A DNA stretch of 64,000 nt from Gymnogyps californianus (Eukaryota; Chordata; Aves; Accipitriformes; Cathartidae), in contig NC_059476.1 of the NCBI RefSeq assembly GCF_018139145.2, positions 5,865,501-5,929,500 on the forward strand. Reading direction: 5' to 3'. Both the position numbers and the translations under genes were made by a program. How positions within the stretch are numbered: the first letter of the stretch is position 1; every line of letters begins with the position of its first letter. The notes under the pieces are model-generated. The model saw only the letters and a program-made list of their open reading frames with translations, did not search any database and was not told the DNA's origin. Below, one piece after another: positions 27,001-40,809 of the stretch.

Positions 27001-28507
27001 GCATTTGCCGTTCAGACTTCTTTTGACCTTAAATCAAGTTCTCCTCTAAGTTCTTGCATTGGAAAGGATTTGTTGGTGACATTTTCTACATGAGTTTCCT
27101 TAGTTCTGGGTTTTCTGAGGTTTTTTCAGTGTCAATATTTGCATGCAAATACTGCAATTGAGCACGTATTGTTACTTGTTGTGGTCGATGATCTGCTTTC
27201 CCTGAAGCCGCTCAGCTAAGCTTGTAAATAACTATCAGTGTACTTTGAAGTGCGTAACAGATTTAATGTCTTCTTGCTGTGTTTTCTCTGTGTACCATTT
27301 TAAGACCATTCTATGATGTGAAGAGGTGTTTTGACTGAAATCTTTATCCAGACTTGTATGCAGGCCAAAGTAAATGGAATTATTTCAAACAGTCGCCTTC
27401 GATATCAAGGCATGGCCAGACTTCAGATAGATGGAATACTAGAAAGGGTTCTGAAATGTCAGAAAAGAAACAAAAGGCTGATTCAACTGTGATTAATCAT
27501 TCTTAAACTAAATACCTCGGACTGACTGTGGTCATAAGCGGTGCCCCTGGAATTTTATGGCACTGGAGAGCCAATTTCTTTGGCTGCTTTCAGGAATTTC
27601 GGCATCGCTCCTCCTGCAGCAGTGAAATGCATCCAGTGGTAGCCTGGTCTTCCACATCCACAGGATCCACAAAGGTCTGGCTCATCCTTGCTTATCCTGA
27701 CTCTTTCGTCGTTTCTGACCGTGGAATGTAGTTAACCTTTTCAGTAAGCTTGGATTTGCTGTGTAAGCTGAAATGTGGGAGGGAAGGAGACTTAATGTGA
27801 CATGACTTAATGTGATCCTCTGTGATTTTGGGAGTATAAGCACACGCCGTTATGGTTCTGCCACTGAGCGGCAAACAGCTTTGCAAAATGTGTCACTAGT
27901 TCCACACAAAAAGAGCTGGCATTTTTATACCTCCATGCGTGCTCTTTTTATTCAGCACGTATTGAAGTTGCTACCAGCTGTCAGCCTGCTTTTCTCAGTG
28001 ATATTACTATTTACCTTGATAATGGGAAAAGATGATAAGCTGAGAGTAGTTTGGAGGACTGGAGTTGCTCTGCTCAAGTCTGTTAGCACTTGTACTAGTG
28101 GCTTTTCCAGGATTAATTTTGTCAGTTTATAGGAATAAATATGCATTCAAATTAGTACAAAACAATTTTTTTTTTATAAACAGGGCATAAATAGTCAACT
28201 AAATATTCTGAAAAGTCTGTACTTGTTATAGAGTGCCAGGTTGTTGCTTGCAATACCATTTGGTAATAAAGAACTGAAATATCTGGGTTGAAAAACCATT
28301 ATCTACTCTAAGAAAGCAATACAAGTTTTGGCAACACAGTGGTTTTGCTTTTTTGGCAAGACTGTTAAAAACAAACAGCAAAATAATAAACAAAGACAAA
28401 AACATACAATAATAATAATAAAGCCCTGAAAATTAGAAGTTACAGAAGTGGGGGGAAAATCCCTGTTTTTCTTTGTGTCTTGTTAACATCACTTTTAACT
28501 GCCTCCC

Positions 28508-28526
28508 TTCTTCCTTCCTTCCTTCC
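28508..28526. repeat. TTCC tetranucleotide microsatellite
   Basis: About four tandem TTCC units lie within a pyrimidine-rich stretch. Confidence 0.85.
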
Positions 28527-28977
28527 ATTTCTTCACCGGACTTCCCCACTGGCCAGGATACTCCTCCACATTAGCATCAGCAGCTAAAATTGAACACTCA
28601 TTTCTTCAGAGCTCTGAATTTACCCTGTGTGTTCCTTCTAATGGTTTGGGTTAGTGACTGAGGGGAAGAAGACTACTCTGAATTATATTGGAGTTTTGGT
28701 GTTAAAACCCAAAGCGATTTTGAGAAGTCTTTTAAAGTGGCTGGCCAAGACTTCCAAAAGTATTTTGGATGATTGACTCGGTGTACATGTGTTAAATGCT
28801 TCTGAAAGTCAAGTTGCTTTAATATTCCTTCAAGTTGTAACTAGCACAAAAAGTCCTTGTCTCTCTACATATATTTTGTCAAATGTATTTTGACTAGAAG
28901 GCTGGTTGTCTGTTTTTTGGATCTGATAAGTCATATGCTCCATTCAGGATTGCAGTGTCCCTTACAGCTTGCTGCTT

Positions 28978-29001
28978 CCCCCCCCCCCCCCCCCCCCCCC
29001 C
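28978..29001. repeat. C24 homopolymer
   Basis: This is the longest mononucleotide run in the window. It is followed by a long T/C tract to about 29020. Confidence 0.9.
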
Positions 29002-32000
29002 TTTTATCTTCTTTTTTTTCTTTTGTTCCTTTCTTCCATAAAAGCTTTCTCCTTTCACCTTTCCTCATCTGGAAGACTCTTACTAACTACGTAGAGCCCA
29101 CACTGAGTAAATGGAACTAAACATGTTGGAATAAACAACTATGAGAATGTGGGGCAGAATAAAAAATACAATGGGTGAAAAATTATTAGTTCTTTAGTTC
29201 TTGATGTAGTGCTAGTGATAAATATCTAAAAGTATTTCTTATTTACTTTGAACAGCATCTTACAAAGTGTTTGAGGCCACTTTCTAGGTTGCTCTTCTTT
29301 TTTTCTTTAAGATATTTATAGTCAGATTGTAAAAACTACATAATTGTGAGCATCAAAAAGCAGGAATAAGGAGATGCTCTGTGCTGGATAGCAACAGGAG
29401 TTACTGAATGCTGACAGTGGATTTCCACTGAAAATATAATTATTAAAAGCAGAATATCAGTTTCCATATTGTTTTCATAGCAGGTAAAGATAGTGAATGC
29501 AATTACTACTTTTTTTTTTTTCCTAAGCTGCTGTTTTATACTGTGTGTAATTGGTAAATTATTATAGTTTTTCCTTGGTGCAAGTGTTGAAGCTGTGCTG
29601 AATTTCACACAGCATTTGCAGGGTTAAAACCAGTTGGAATCCCATTTTTCTACTAGAAACAAACACAGATCCCAGCCATGTCTTTTTTTCTTAACTTTAT
29701 TTTTCCTTTTAAAATATTTGAAATCAGGACTTATTTTTTTTGTCAGTTAGAACTCCCTTGGGAAAAATGTGAACATGTCCCTGGGGCTTTATTTTTCTAA
29801 TTTTGGAAATGTGGATTTCTTTTCAGTTGTTTACCTGAAATTTAAGATGATTGAAGTGTAGCAGAACTGAAGTGAAAATAATATGTGTATTTATGCCTGA
29901 CTGTATTATTTGTAGACTTTTATCAGGGCAGAAAGAAATGTCTGTTGTATAGGTCTCAGCTGACCTCTGAAGTGAACAAGTCTCTTTCTCATTACTGTAC
30001 TGCCCCTTGAGAAAATAAACATGTGTCCAAAAGCAGAAATTTTGGGGTGTGTGTCGTAAAAGCTTCGAAGGAATTGTATCTGAAAGTAATTTTCAGAGTG
30101 AAGTTGTATTTGTGAGACATGGCCTTTCTACAGTTTTAGCTGTATACCTGTGACTTTTTATTTGATGGGTCCTTGATTACAAAGCAAATTTCCTCAAATT
30201 GAGTAAACTTTTTTTAGTGCTTTACTTCTCTATACTGGAGCAATAAATGTTATTAAATAGGAGTAGGTCCTCTTAAAACTATCCATTTGTTATCTGCTGT
30301 ATGAGGCTTGGATCAGGTTATGTTATTTTCATGCAGTCTTTAAAAAAACCAAACACATCCCTCCACCCAAAACCAGCCAAACAAAAAACCTGAAAAGAAC
30401 CAGTTCCCATATAGGTTATTTCAGAGAAATGTTCCAAGTCATACACTGTGTCTTTTAAGTAATTCCAAATATGAGGTGACTTAAATATCAGACTTGAATA
30501 TTGATGATGTACTGATTTTGATGATTATAATTTTGATGCTACTAATGATTTTAAGATCTATCAGTAAAGATTCTTTGTTCTGCATACAACAGGGTATGTT
30601 TGTGCATAAAGACGTATATATTCAGGATTCACAGTTCAGATGTTCTGAAGAATGAACATAGAAATGTGATAGAGATGGTATTAACTACCTACATACGCAC
30701 ATCAGCAGGGATAAGTTCTACACCTTTTACTTGTTACAGGAATTTTATTAACTTGGGACAACTTCCCTATAGTGTTTCTTTAATAAATGTGATTTTGTTA
30801 ATTTGTGTGAGGCTTAAGTAAACTAAAATCTAACCTCATTTTCATAAAAGCACAAGAATAAGAGGTATGGTTTGTTAAATTGTAGGCCAATTCTGTACTG
30901 GTGGATGTTTTCAGAGTTATTAGAGGTAACTTGCCTGTCTCTGTCAAAAGGAGCTGCTAAAAAGATTTATTCAGGATCATGTTGTTAAACCTGAGGCAAA
31001 CCATCTTCTGAATGATAATAGCTGGTAGAAATTTATCATGTCTAATTCATGACTCTGCATAGTCATAAATTCACTGCTTATTGCTGACTTGTACTAAATC
31101 TTTTTGAAGGCTTATTTGGGGACTCCATAGCAACCATTAGCAATTAAAGTGAGAACTGTAAACTGTGAAATATATAGACAAAAGAGGTGTGGGTTTTGTT
31201 TGGTTGGCGTTTTTTTGGAGGGGGAATAATATACTTCACAATTCATGTGTCTTTAATTTTTCTCCTTCATCTGAGGAGTGAGGTCATAATTCATGTTTCA
31301 GAATTTTCCAATTATAGTTCTATAAATCCATTAGTCCTTGCTAGTAAGTGTAAGAATGCGTGGTATTTAGTGTATTTTTAAAGTTTCTAACAAGCAAATG
31401 AATTAATATAGTGCTGCTTTGTCAGCTTCACTTCATTTTTTGTTGATTTAATCATTTTTGGATGGTCCTCAAACACTAGTTAACATTCTTTACTTCTGAA
31501 TTTTGTCTCTCTACCTGTCTCTTTGTGGGTATTCCCAAAAGTGAGTGAATTTGAATATGCAGAGATGGACATCTTACAATGCCATGATGCAAAAGGTTAG
31601 AACATATTTACGAAGATAATACTCTTCACTTTTCCTAACATAGTCTCTGTGTGAAGTTGTTCATAGCCATGCCAGTTTTCAAGTGTTGGGCAAAATATCA
31701 AAGTTCTTGTGTCCTGGAGAAAAATCAGCCCTTTAAATCTGTCACTGAAGTGTAAGTCATTGAAACACTGGTTAGTTTTATCTGTGCACTACATTTATTG
31801 AATCTGGCAACTTGGAGTATTGGATCTCTCATTTAGTTTCAAATCCGATTGCTCTTATTGTATTCTTTCTTACTTTTGCTGTTTTGCTGATTATATTAGC
31901 TCTAATTAGGCAATATTGTCAAGTGGAATTTGTTTGGTCTGAAAGCCAGGAACTCCTGCTTTTCCTGGCTCTGCTGTATTTCACCTTGTGGTCTTTACAG

Positions 32001-32084
32001 TAGGAGCTGGCTGACAAGTCAGTTAATCTACACAAGAGATGTTTTTTTCTCCAATTTTCCAGGAAAGATTTAATGGTAGATACT

Positions 32085-32118
32085 TTAATGAGGTCTGGTT
32101 TTACTAAGACCTCATTAA
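32085..32118. repeat. Perfect inverted repeat, 12-bp arms, 10-nt loop
   Basis: The arms TTAATGAGGTCT and AGACCTCATTAA flank the loop GGTTTTACTA. It lies about 300 bp before the CR1 fragment at 32409. Confidence 0.9.
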
Positions 32119-32408
32119 TTTTACAGAGGTATCACAGTACACTTCTCTGAAGTGTTACATTTAATCTAGATGACAATTCATTATTTTGAATGATTATTTT
32201 CTTTGTCTGAGTTTGTTTAGCTGCTGACTGTACTGAGTCTCCAAGTAAAAGTATGTTAATGAGGTTCTATTATTTATCGTCAATCCTGATATTAAACACA
32301 ATGCTTCTAACAGTCTAGTTTGCAAAAAGCTTAACATCAGTGTTTGAATGGGAACAAGAGTCCCCCATTCCTATAGCGGGGAATGATTTGGAGCCAGGAA
32401 GGAAAAAT

Positions 32409-32655
32409 GGAATCGTAGAAAAGTAGACTTGTCAAGGGCCATGGGGGATTATGTAGTCCATCCCCTTACTCCAATGCAGGTTCAACTATATTTGTGTTAA
32501 CTTTTAAGACCCATTGGACATATGTGTGCCAAAGGCCTCCCTTGACAAACTTATACACATCTCTGTGCGTTGGCGGTTATATACTTGTGCTTTATTAGTC
32601 TTCCCATTGAAATTCTTTTTCTTAATGTCTGACCTGAACTTTTCTTCCTAAAGAA
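32409..32655 (-). mobile_element. Old CR1/L3-like LINE fragment (3' end)
   Basis: The block opens GGAATCGTAGAAAAGTAGAC, then AAGGGCCATGGGGGATTATG and TAGTCCATCCCCTTACTCCA. It ends with TTTTTCTTAATGTCTGACCT followed by GAACTTTTCTTCC. This order matches the antisense 3' end of an old CR1-type element (the TTCCTAATGTCCAACCTAAA box). Divergence is high and only about 250 bp remain. Confidence 0.75.
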
Positions 32656-34615
32656 TATTACATTTTGTCCTACCTACCGTGCACATTAAAAAAAAAAAAA
32701 GTTTGTGGGTTCCCCCCCCCCCCCAAAATCCTTCTTTCTAAACTGGATGGCTACTGTCATGTCTCTTCTTGGGCTTCTCTCATTTTTGCTAAAAACCCCA
32801 ACCAACCACCCACCAAAAAAACCCTTCAATTCCTTCTTTTCTCCAAGTCTCATTTTTTAAGCTTCTTGTCATTCTTTATGCAGTCTAGTGGTTTTTCATC
32901 AACTGCTGCATTTCTGTCCTAGAGAATGATATCTAAAATTAGGCCTTCTGTCTAAGGCCCTCAGATGCTGAGGTCAGCTTCTACCGTTTGTTTATACAAC
33001 AAGAGTTCTTGCCTTCATTGTACTAAAGAAGACAGTAGGCTCTGGAGGCAAGGAGAAAAAATGGGAATTATTCAACTGCAAAGTTTTCAGAATGGGCTAA
33101 AGTGGGATGTGGGCTGAGTTATTTTTAGTGTCAAGGTTTGTGACTAAGTGACTATGAAAGCACACGTGTATATCTTGAGTCTCTCTGCTGTTCATTCTGG
33201 TTTAGCTAAGTCTCTGTTAAAAGTTGCATTTTCTTTCTTTCAGGAGAGAGTATGGCATTAAATGAGGTGACAAAACATAGAGGGTTTTATAGTTGTTCCT
33301 TACAGTGCCTACAGAGATCTTCTGGACGAGTTTTATCTTCCTTATTATAGCAAATTATTATTTATAGTATTATAGTAAATGCTGGAAGTGGCAACTCAAA
33401 GAAAGTAACAAATTAAGAATAAACAAAACCCAGAGCAGAGATGTGTTAGTACTGGATTGCAGATGATGGTAATTAATTGTGTTTTCACACCACCAGCATA
33501 TCACTAGTAGAGGAGGAGCTTACTTCGTGTTATCCTGTGGTAGCCACCAATGTTATTCAGATGCAAGTAATTTAAAAAGAAATCTGTACGCTCTTTAATT
33601 GGTATTAGAGGCAGTAGTTGAAGTTTGTAGAGCCTGGTAAGCTCTTGGATGGTACTGTGTTTTCACGAAGACTATCATGAGGGCACTGGAGCTCTGGGAG
33701 ATCACACAGAGCAGGGCCCCAAGCAGAAGGGTCAATGGAGAAGTTAAATATTTTTGTTACAGCTTCTTTAAAGCTTTTTCTTAATCTAATAAAATCAGTT
33801 CCCAAAGGCTTTCAAAGGTTACCTTATTGGGGAGGCCTGTCGAGACCTGGGAGCTTGGCGAACTGTTGTCTTTTGAGTGTGAAATGAAAAAAAAAAAAAA
33901 AAATCCCACAAAAGCCCCTTGCTGTTTCCAGGCACTGCCCTGAGGTTTCTCCTTATCATGTGAGAGAGTTAACCACTGCTGAAAACTTTATTTTGTTTAG
34001 TTGTTTTCAACTGAATAACTGAACTGTTATAAAAGGAATGACTGAAACTGTTACGAGTAGTTATTTGCTGTGTTAGATGTGTAGGATAATTTTGGGATTC
34101 TTACTAGAAATGTTTCAAGTGAGTAGATCATCTTTTTTAATAGAATATTATACTGTTTGCTTCCTTCCCCTTTCTTGTTTGAAATAAAAATGTTTTCACA
34201 AATAACACTGAACTAGAATGACAAAAAAAGGGTATGTAAATGACCCCATTGTCAGCTAATTGAAGAAGAATGGGTTCATGGAGCAAAAGTACACAGGAAC
34301 CAAATTCTCTGTTCGTCCCAACACAAACATGCTGTTGTTCTATGAATGGACAGAAGACAAGATGAGCTTTTTGTTCCACTGATCTATTGATTTTATTTAT
34401 TTATTTAAGATATTAAGGCTAGTGTTCTGAAGGGCTACTTAGTGCTAATAAGGTCAGTGAGGTCGATCTATGATTTATTTTATGAATTTCTTTTTTTTAG
34501 ATTCTTTCCATTTTAGTCTTTATCAGTTGGCATTGTGTGGCTTGCTATTAATGGTTTTTAATTATCTTCCATTCAAGGGGAAGGGGAGGACGGTGGAGAG
34601 ATGTTACAGTATATT

Positions 34616-34632
34616 GGGGGGGGGGGGGGGGG
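34616..34632. repeat. G17 homopolymer
   Basis: Seventeen consecutive G, preceded by a purine-rich GGGGAAGGGGAGG-type stretch about 40 bp upstream. Confidence 0.9.
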
Positions 34633-37600
34633 CTTGCTAGACTTTGCATCCTCCATATATGTCATACAGTGGCAGTGAAAGACACCGAGTAAAATGCGGT
34701 AGCGCCGGCTGAGAGCCAGAGAGCCCGTCCCAAGTTATGCCCCTGCTTCTCAGTTTGGGCAATCTGAGGATGCTGTGCAGGAAGATCAGGTGGGAAGGTC
34801 TCCATAGGAAGAAGCTTTGGGGCTGCTCCACCACAATTCCTGCTAAATTAGGTGTGGCATTGAGAAAGGATCCAAAGGACAGCACCTGTGCAGCCTAAAT
34901 TATTGTAAGACGGTATTTTATGTGTTTCTCATGAATCATGTGCTTCTAATAAAGCTCAATTTGTAAGCCCTGACTAAATCTTTATTTTAGAAGATAAATT
35001 GGTTTCTTTCTCAGAACTGTATCTGTTTTGCTGTTTGTTGCTGATGATGGTTTAATGGCTTTATAAGCACAAAATGATTCTCTATCAGTGGGGGATGGTA
35101 AAGAAACTCTGTGCGTTAAATGTCTTCTTGATCGCATTGATGACTGAATTGTTAGTCCTCAAATGCCTGTACTAACAGCCCCACCTTCTGATGAAGTTTT
35201 AAATGATAGTACATTTACCTCCTTTACTTGTGATGTGGGAAGAAGTTAGTGTGATGATCCAATAAAAAAGATGCTGATATTCCTCAAGCCAATACTCATT
35301 AAGTTGGAAAAGTTGCAAACTGCCACAAAAGTGTCTAAAATCTCTAGTAAGCTACAAGCTAAATTTTGGGTAAGAGGGGCTTTCTTTAATCCTCTTACCT
35401 CTGTGGTGGTTGCATGTCTTTAGAGCAACAATAAACAAGAATGAGTGTGAACCTTCTCCTGAGAGTCTCTTAAAACTGCAGATATTGTTTCTTCCCTGAG
35501 ATTTATGAACTCTTTTTGGGTTTACGGCCAAATCTTTGGCCCCTGGCTGCGTTAGGTTGCTTGGACAGTGCAATACCAACAGAAAACTTCCCTAACGGGG
35601 CAGCTGGAGACCTTCTGCAGGGGGTGGTGGTGGAGTTGGAATGTGCCATGCTTCTGCCAAGCCTCATCAGCACAACAGCCTCCCAGGGCCCGCTGCGAGC
35701 TGCTGTACATTGAAACAGCTTTAAATGCCACCAAGGCAGAATAGGAGGCAGAAAAGTTTAGAAACATTTTTGGCCGCTGTCCTTTAGATGTGTAGATCTG
35801 GATTAAACTATTGTGTCAATATTTATTGGCATATGGTGCTAAGCATACAAGTATTTATTATACTTTGTTCTCTATTTCAGAAATGTGTTAAAAATGCATG
35901 GAATTGCATGAAACTGCTTTCATGTTTCAAGATATGCGTGCACATGAATACAGTGTGGAGCTTTATTGATTTTAAAATAAAGCAACATGATTGCCTGGGC
36001 AATTTTTAATTATTTTAACTCTGAAAAGCGAGGATTATAAAGTGTTAGAATGTCAACAAAGTGCTTGATTTTTAGAAGTGCAGTTCTAATTTTAATACTC
36101 CCCTAGTGCTATATTTGGATGTATGTTTAATATACCCTTGAATTACCAGGTTTTGGTATGATCAGGACTTAACGTAGTGTATAGTATAGTTACTGATTCC
36201 AGCCCATTTGCCTTCAAACTTGTTTTCTTCTGCGAAGGTGATTATAAAGCAAACAGTTTCCAAACATCTGGCATTAAAAGAAACCTGAAGTGTTGATGTT
36301 TCAACTCAAAGACTTTGGGGATACATAATGTTAAACAGTATGTTTTCCTAAACATGCAAGTAGACATTCATGTACCTTTTAATGGTAATAATTTGGATGA
36401 AAGCATAATAGTGAATCTGTTCTAACCAACTGTAAGAATAGTGTTGAACTGGGGCAGTTTTACAGAGCCACAAGCATGCACGTGTGCATTACATTGCTAA
36501 TAGATGCAGAAGCTGCGTGCAGAATTACCGCTACAGAATTTGCTAGTATAATTTCATTTTGTTCCGTTTTGTATAATAAAAATGGACTTAACTTGACAAG
36601 AATTCCAGTTCTCTAAGTTTAATATTTTGTTTATAATTAAGGAGACAGAATTCATTAATATAAGGAGGAGTTTGAAAACAAGTCAATGTCAAAAATAACA
36701 TGTTGAAAGGATAGAATTATGTTTATTCTGTTTTGTCCTCAGGCAGTTATTATTATCTGCAAAATAGCTTAATAAAAATTCAATACATCTCTCTAGCCAT
36801 ATTTTCTATGTCTTATTCCTACATTTGTTTGGTGTTCCTATATTTGGATTCTTTCCCTACTTTCTTATATTTAGCATGGTCCCAGAGGGACTCAAATGCA
36901 TTGAAGCTCAGAAACTCTGGGGCTCTCCCTAGTATTTCTTCTGGCAACTAATGTAGCTACAGCCTGGTTTTCAGTTTTGAGTGTTAAGACGGAGAAGAGG
37001 AACGGAAGCTGGTACGGGCTGTGGTGGCAGTTCAGGTTCTGCTTTCTGCAGCGTTGGGGTTTTTGGCTCTTACAGTAGATGTTTGCGTGCGCTGTAGGGG
37101 AGCCGTGATGCCTGGCTGCTTTGCTTTCCGCATTTCCAGTTTTGGAGACCACATACCATCTCTTCTATGGTGACAAAACTTACACGTTTTTGCAGTAGAG
37201 ATTTTTGTATCATTTTGAGACTGTTGCAGTGAGATCAATAATGGCTTCAGTTCAGACATGTGGTCTGGGAGCTCCACGTGCTGAGATGGTCCCAAGGTGA
37301 AGTAGGATGGTCTCCTGCTGAGAACGGACTCCTCGGAGAGCACAGAGAGGCTTTGTTTACAAATTCTCCTCTCCCAGCAAACAAAGCAAGCTTGTTTAAC
37401 AAACACTTGACAAACAAAATGGACCTAAAATTAGAATGATTATTTCATGAATGAAAATTTACTATGAAAATAAACATTTTTAGGGACAATAGAAAAAACT
37501 TCTTTTAAAGTGCACTTCTTTTGATGGTCCAGAATTTTTGTACAGTTACTTGTTGATACTTTGTCTGGATAGCTGTTGCTTTACTTGCTGTTAAGCTTCA

Positions 37601-37818
37601 AGTTCTAACACATGCTTGGAATACTGTGGTAAAGTGAGCCATTTTATTTATTTATTCATTTTTTAATCTGCAGATGTAAGGGAGACAAGTAGGTTTGGAT
37701 TTTTTGGCAGAGGTGTGTTACTCTATCCTGATAATATAAATTGTAGACACTTAAACACTGAAATTTATCCTTGCCTTATTTTCTCCTTCAGATCTTTAGT
37801 CTGAATAACATCTTTTTT

Positions 37819-37837
37819 TGTGTGTGTGTGTGTGTGT
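37819..37837. repeat. TG dinucleotide microsatellite
   Basis: About nine TG units follow a T run. Confidence 0.9.
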
Positions 37838-40788
37838 TAAGGATGTGTTAACTTGAATTTCACAATATTATTTAGTCAAGATCCTGCAGAAATGAAGTTT
37901 TTACTGATAAGCTTTCCTGTGCTGTTTTCTCCACTTTGTCCTACAACTTTACTCTTTTCTACTATCCTAAGATTACTGTTAACACCTATTTGCGTATATG
38001 TACCACTGTTGTTGAAGTTCTTTCTTCAGTACCGGGTTGTGTATATTTCAGTGTTGAATGTCTACAGGTAAATTATTTGGCTTTTACCAGTTTTTTTTTT
38101 TTTTATTGTTGGACTTGAAAAAACATGTCAAGTGTACCATATATTGATAGAAAGCCTTAAAGTTAAAAATCTTGTACTGTTCTGAATTATTGATTCAGAA
38201 TATTATTTCTTGTTCTTAGATGTATGAAAGCAAATAGAAATGAAAAAAGCCAGAGTGGCAGTTTTTAAAGTGACATTGGTTTTCAACATGATTTAGTTGC
38301 GTAAATACTGTAAAAGCTTTTGAAAATCCCACATAGCATATCTTAATCTAAAGCCAACATCTCACATCTGAATTCATAATTAGGAGTATATTTCAACTTG
38401 TAAATATCAGTGTTTCACAATTTGAAAAGCTGTCAATTAGTCTAGTATTTATTGTGTCTTCAAATATTCCACAGACTGAGTCAGTAGCTGGGCATGAAGG
38501 TGAAGTATGAAATTATTTGTTTCAGTATAAGGCTACTATCAGTCCAGACTTTCCTGGGTAGGTCTTATTTTCTTGCCTTCAGTGTCTTGTCTGGATAGAT
38601 TTTTGGCAAGTTCTCTGTGTTTCTGGCTGAGTTTTTTGGAAACCCCATTAGAGGCAGAAGCAGGACTTTGGGAAAGTCTAGTACAGAGGTAGTATTCCCG
38701 GTGGTGGTGTGATGGGTATAGGCGGTAACGCAGAGATAGATCTGATGTGTAAGGCTGAGCAGAAGAAGGGGCACTGAGTAGCAAGTGCTAGCCTGTGCTC
38801 TGAGCGGCTTGGGGCTCATGGGTGATTGAGTGGGATGAAGGGTTGAGTTTTGGAGCTGGCAGAAGAGAAGGTTTGGGGCTCCAGGGAAAACTCTGAGGAG
38901 AGTCGTTGGAGAGATGCTAGGAAAGATGGGGAAAGCTTGGACACTGATGAGCACTGGTGCTTGCTGGGGAGAATGTCACCAGGTCTTGGAGGTAACCACA
39001 GAACACAACGGCTCTAGTGGGGAGTTTGATTTGAAGATAGACACATGGGCCAAGAATTGTCAAAAGCATTAAAAATACAGAGGAATTCATGGACAGGAAG
39101 AAACGCAGGTTTCTGTGCGCCCTGTTGGTGCACAGTAGCGAACAGTTTTATCCAGAAGCCAAGAATCTGCAGTTGGGTTAAGTTGCAAGAGCAATGCCTG
39201 TGTTATGCATGTATAAAAAGAGTAAACTGGAGACTTCATAGATACCTGAAAAGTAAATACTCTATCTTGCTGTAAAATATACCTGCTTTTCTCTTCTGTT
39301 GTCCTTTAGAATTATTGCTTTAAAAGATGAGAAAAACCAGATTTGAGTTGAAGTGAGTCATATGAGTAAGAGTAGCAGGTTTAGTCCCTGTTTTCTTTTA
39401 ATCATCACAAAGGATTAAAAAGTTAATTTGCATTTGTTTACTTTTTGGTACATCATAATCATTGTCAATGTTTTTAAAAAATAAAAAATTACACACACTG
39501 CCCTCACACCCATTTCTGTTGTGCTGGTGGTTTAGTTCTGGTGAAAATTTTCTGGCTCCCTGTGCAGTTGTACAGAAAAATATTTTCAAACATGCTCACT
39601 TTCATTTAAATTCTATTAATTTAATTTTGTGCTTGGATATTTTTTTTTCTATTAAATAAACATGGTCTGTAGTGTTTTTACTTTGATAACTAGACAGTAG
39701 AAGACTCTTTGACAGGGCATTAATTTAGATTTCCTGTGGAGTATGTCTGTAAGCTGCTTAGATGAATGCTGTTCTTTTAGATATGACTCCAGCTAGTGAG
39801 GTATTAATGAATGTTTAAAGCTATTTGATATCAATGTGACAATTTTGTGTATGCAAGTGTAAAGCGTGAGTATGGTATATTAGGTTGTGCATATTTTTCC
39901 TGTGATTATTTCACTTTATGTTAAATATAAGAAAATAAACTTTAATTGCATACATTTAATTTAATGAACTCAAAAAATAGTATCAGTTTATGGCAAGTCT
40001 TCAAGAGAAAGATATGGGATCCACATGATTGAAACACTCACTTCTTTTTCTTTTTTCTTTTGCTTCTCACAGCTGCCAAAATAAACTCCTTTTCAGATAG
40101 ACCTAAGTCAACATAGTTGGTGTGTCTCTAATGAAGCATTCCTCTTGAGGCCCCTACTTGGGTTTTATCTTTTTGTCATAGTTTTAATCTCTCTTTCCAA
40201 GTTTAATGGTAGGGTCTCCTAAGCATTTCTGCTGCAGATTTAAAGTAAACAAGTTCAATTTCAGTAATCATATGATTTTTATTCCCCAAGACCTTTGGTT
40301 TTTTGAAGTAAAAAGGCAATGTGTATTACATTTTTTCCTGTAATATACTTGATATTTTTTTAAGTTGTTGAAAAAGTTGGCTAAAATTCCAAGAAGCTAA
40401 TATTCATCAAATGTATAAGCTTAACTCTTCTTTCTTACTGTTTTCCACTCAAGCTTTCTCAAACAGTGCTATTTTTTTTTTTTAGGATTCTTGAGTAGCT
40501 TCTCTATGGGCAAGATGGATACTAGCTTCCAGCTTCAGAAGCATATCTGTGTGGTATTTTAATTAGCTTGTTCCCAGCCAGATTTTTAATGGCAATTTCC
40601 AGTAAATGTTAACTGGTTTTATATGTTTTATTTAAAATCACAAAATCATGCTTTTTCTCTAAAAGTTTTGAACATATGGCTGTTTTAAATTCATAGGGAA
40701 TCTCAGTCTCTAAATGTGTACAAATACACCTTGAATTGGAAGCATTCTTTGGAGTTTCAGTCTTGTGTTTATGTCGCTATTCTGCCAG

Positions 40789-40809
40789 TTTAGTATCACT
40801 GATACTAAA
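40789..40809. repeat. Perfect inverted repeat, 10-bp arms, 1-nt spacer
   Basis: TTTAGTATCA and TGATACTAAA are separated by a single C. It is nearly a perfect palindrome, so cruciform or chance origin is possible. Confidence 0.9.

Noticed and set aside
37032..37406. 124-codon minus-strand frame
   Set aside because: No recognisable domain, and residue composition fits a random reading. No splice or poly(A) signals were found that make sense of it.
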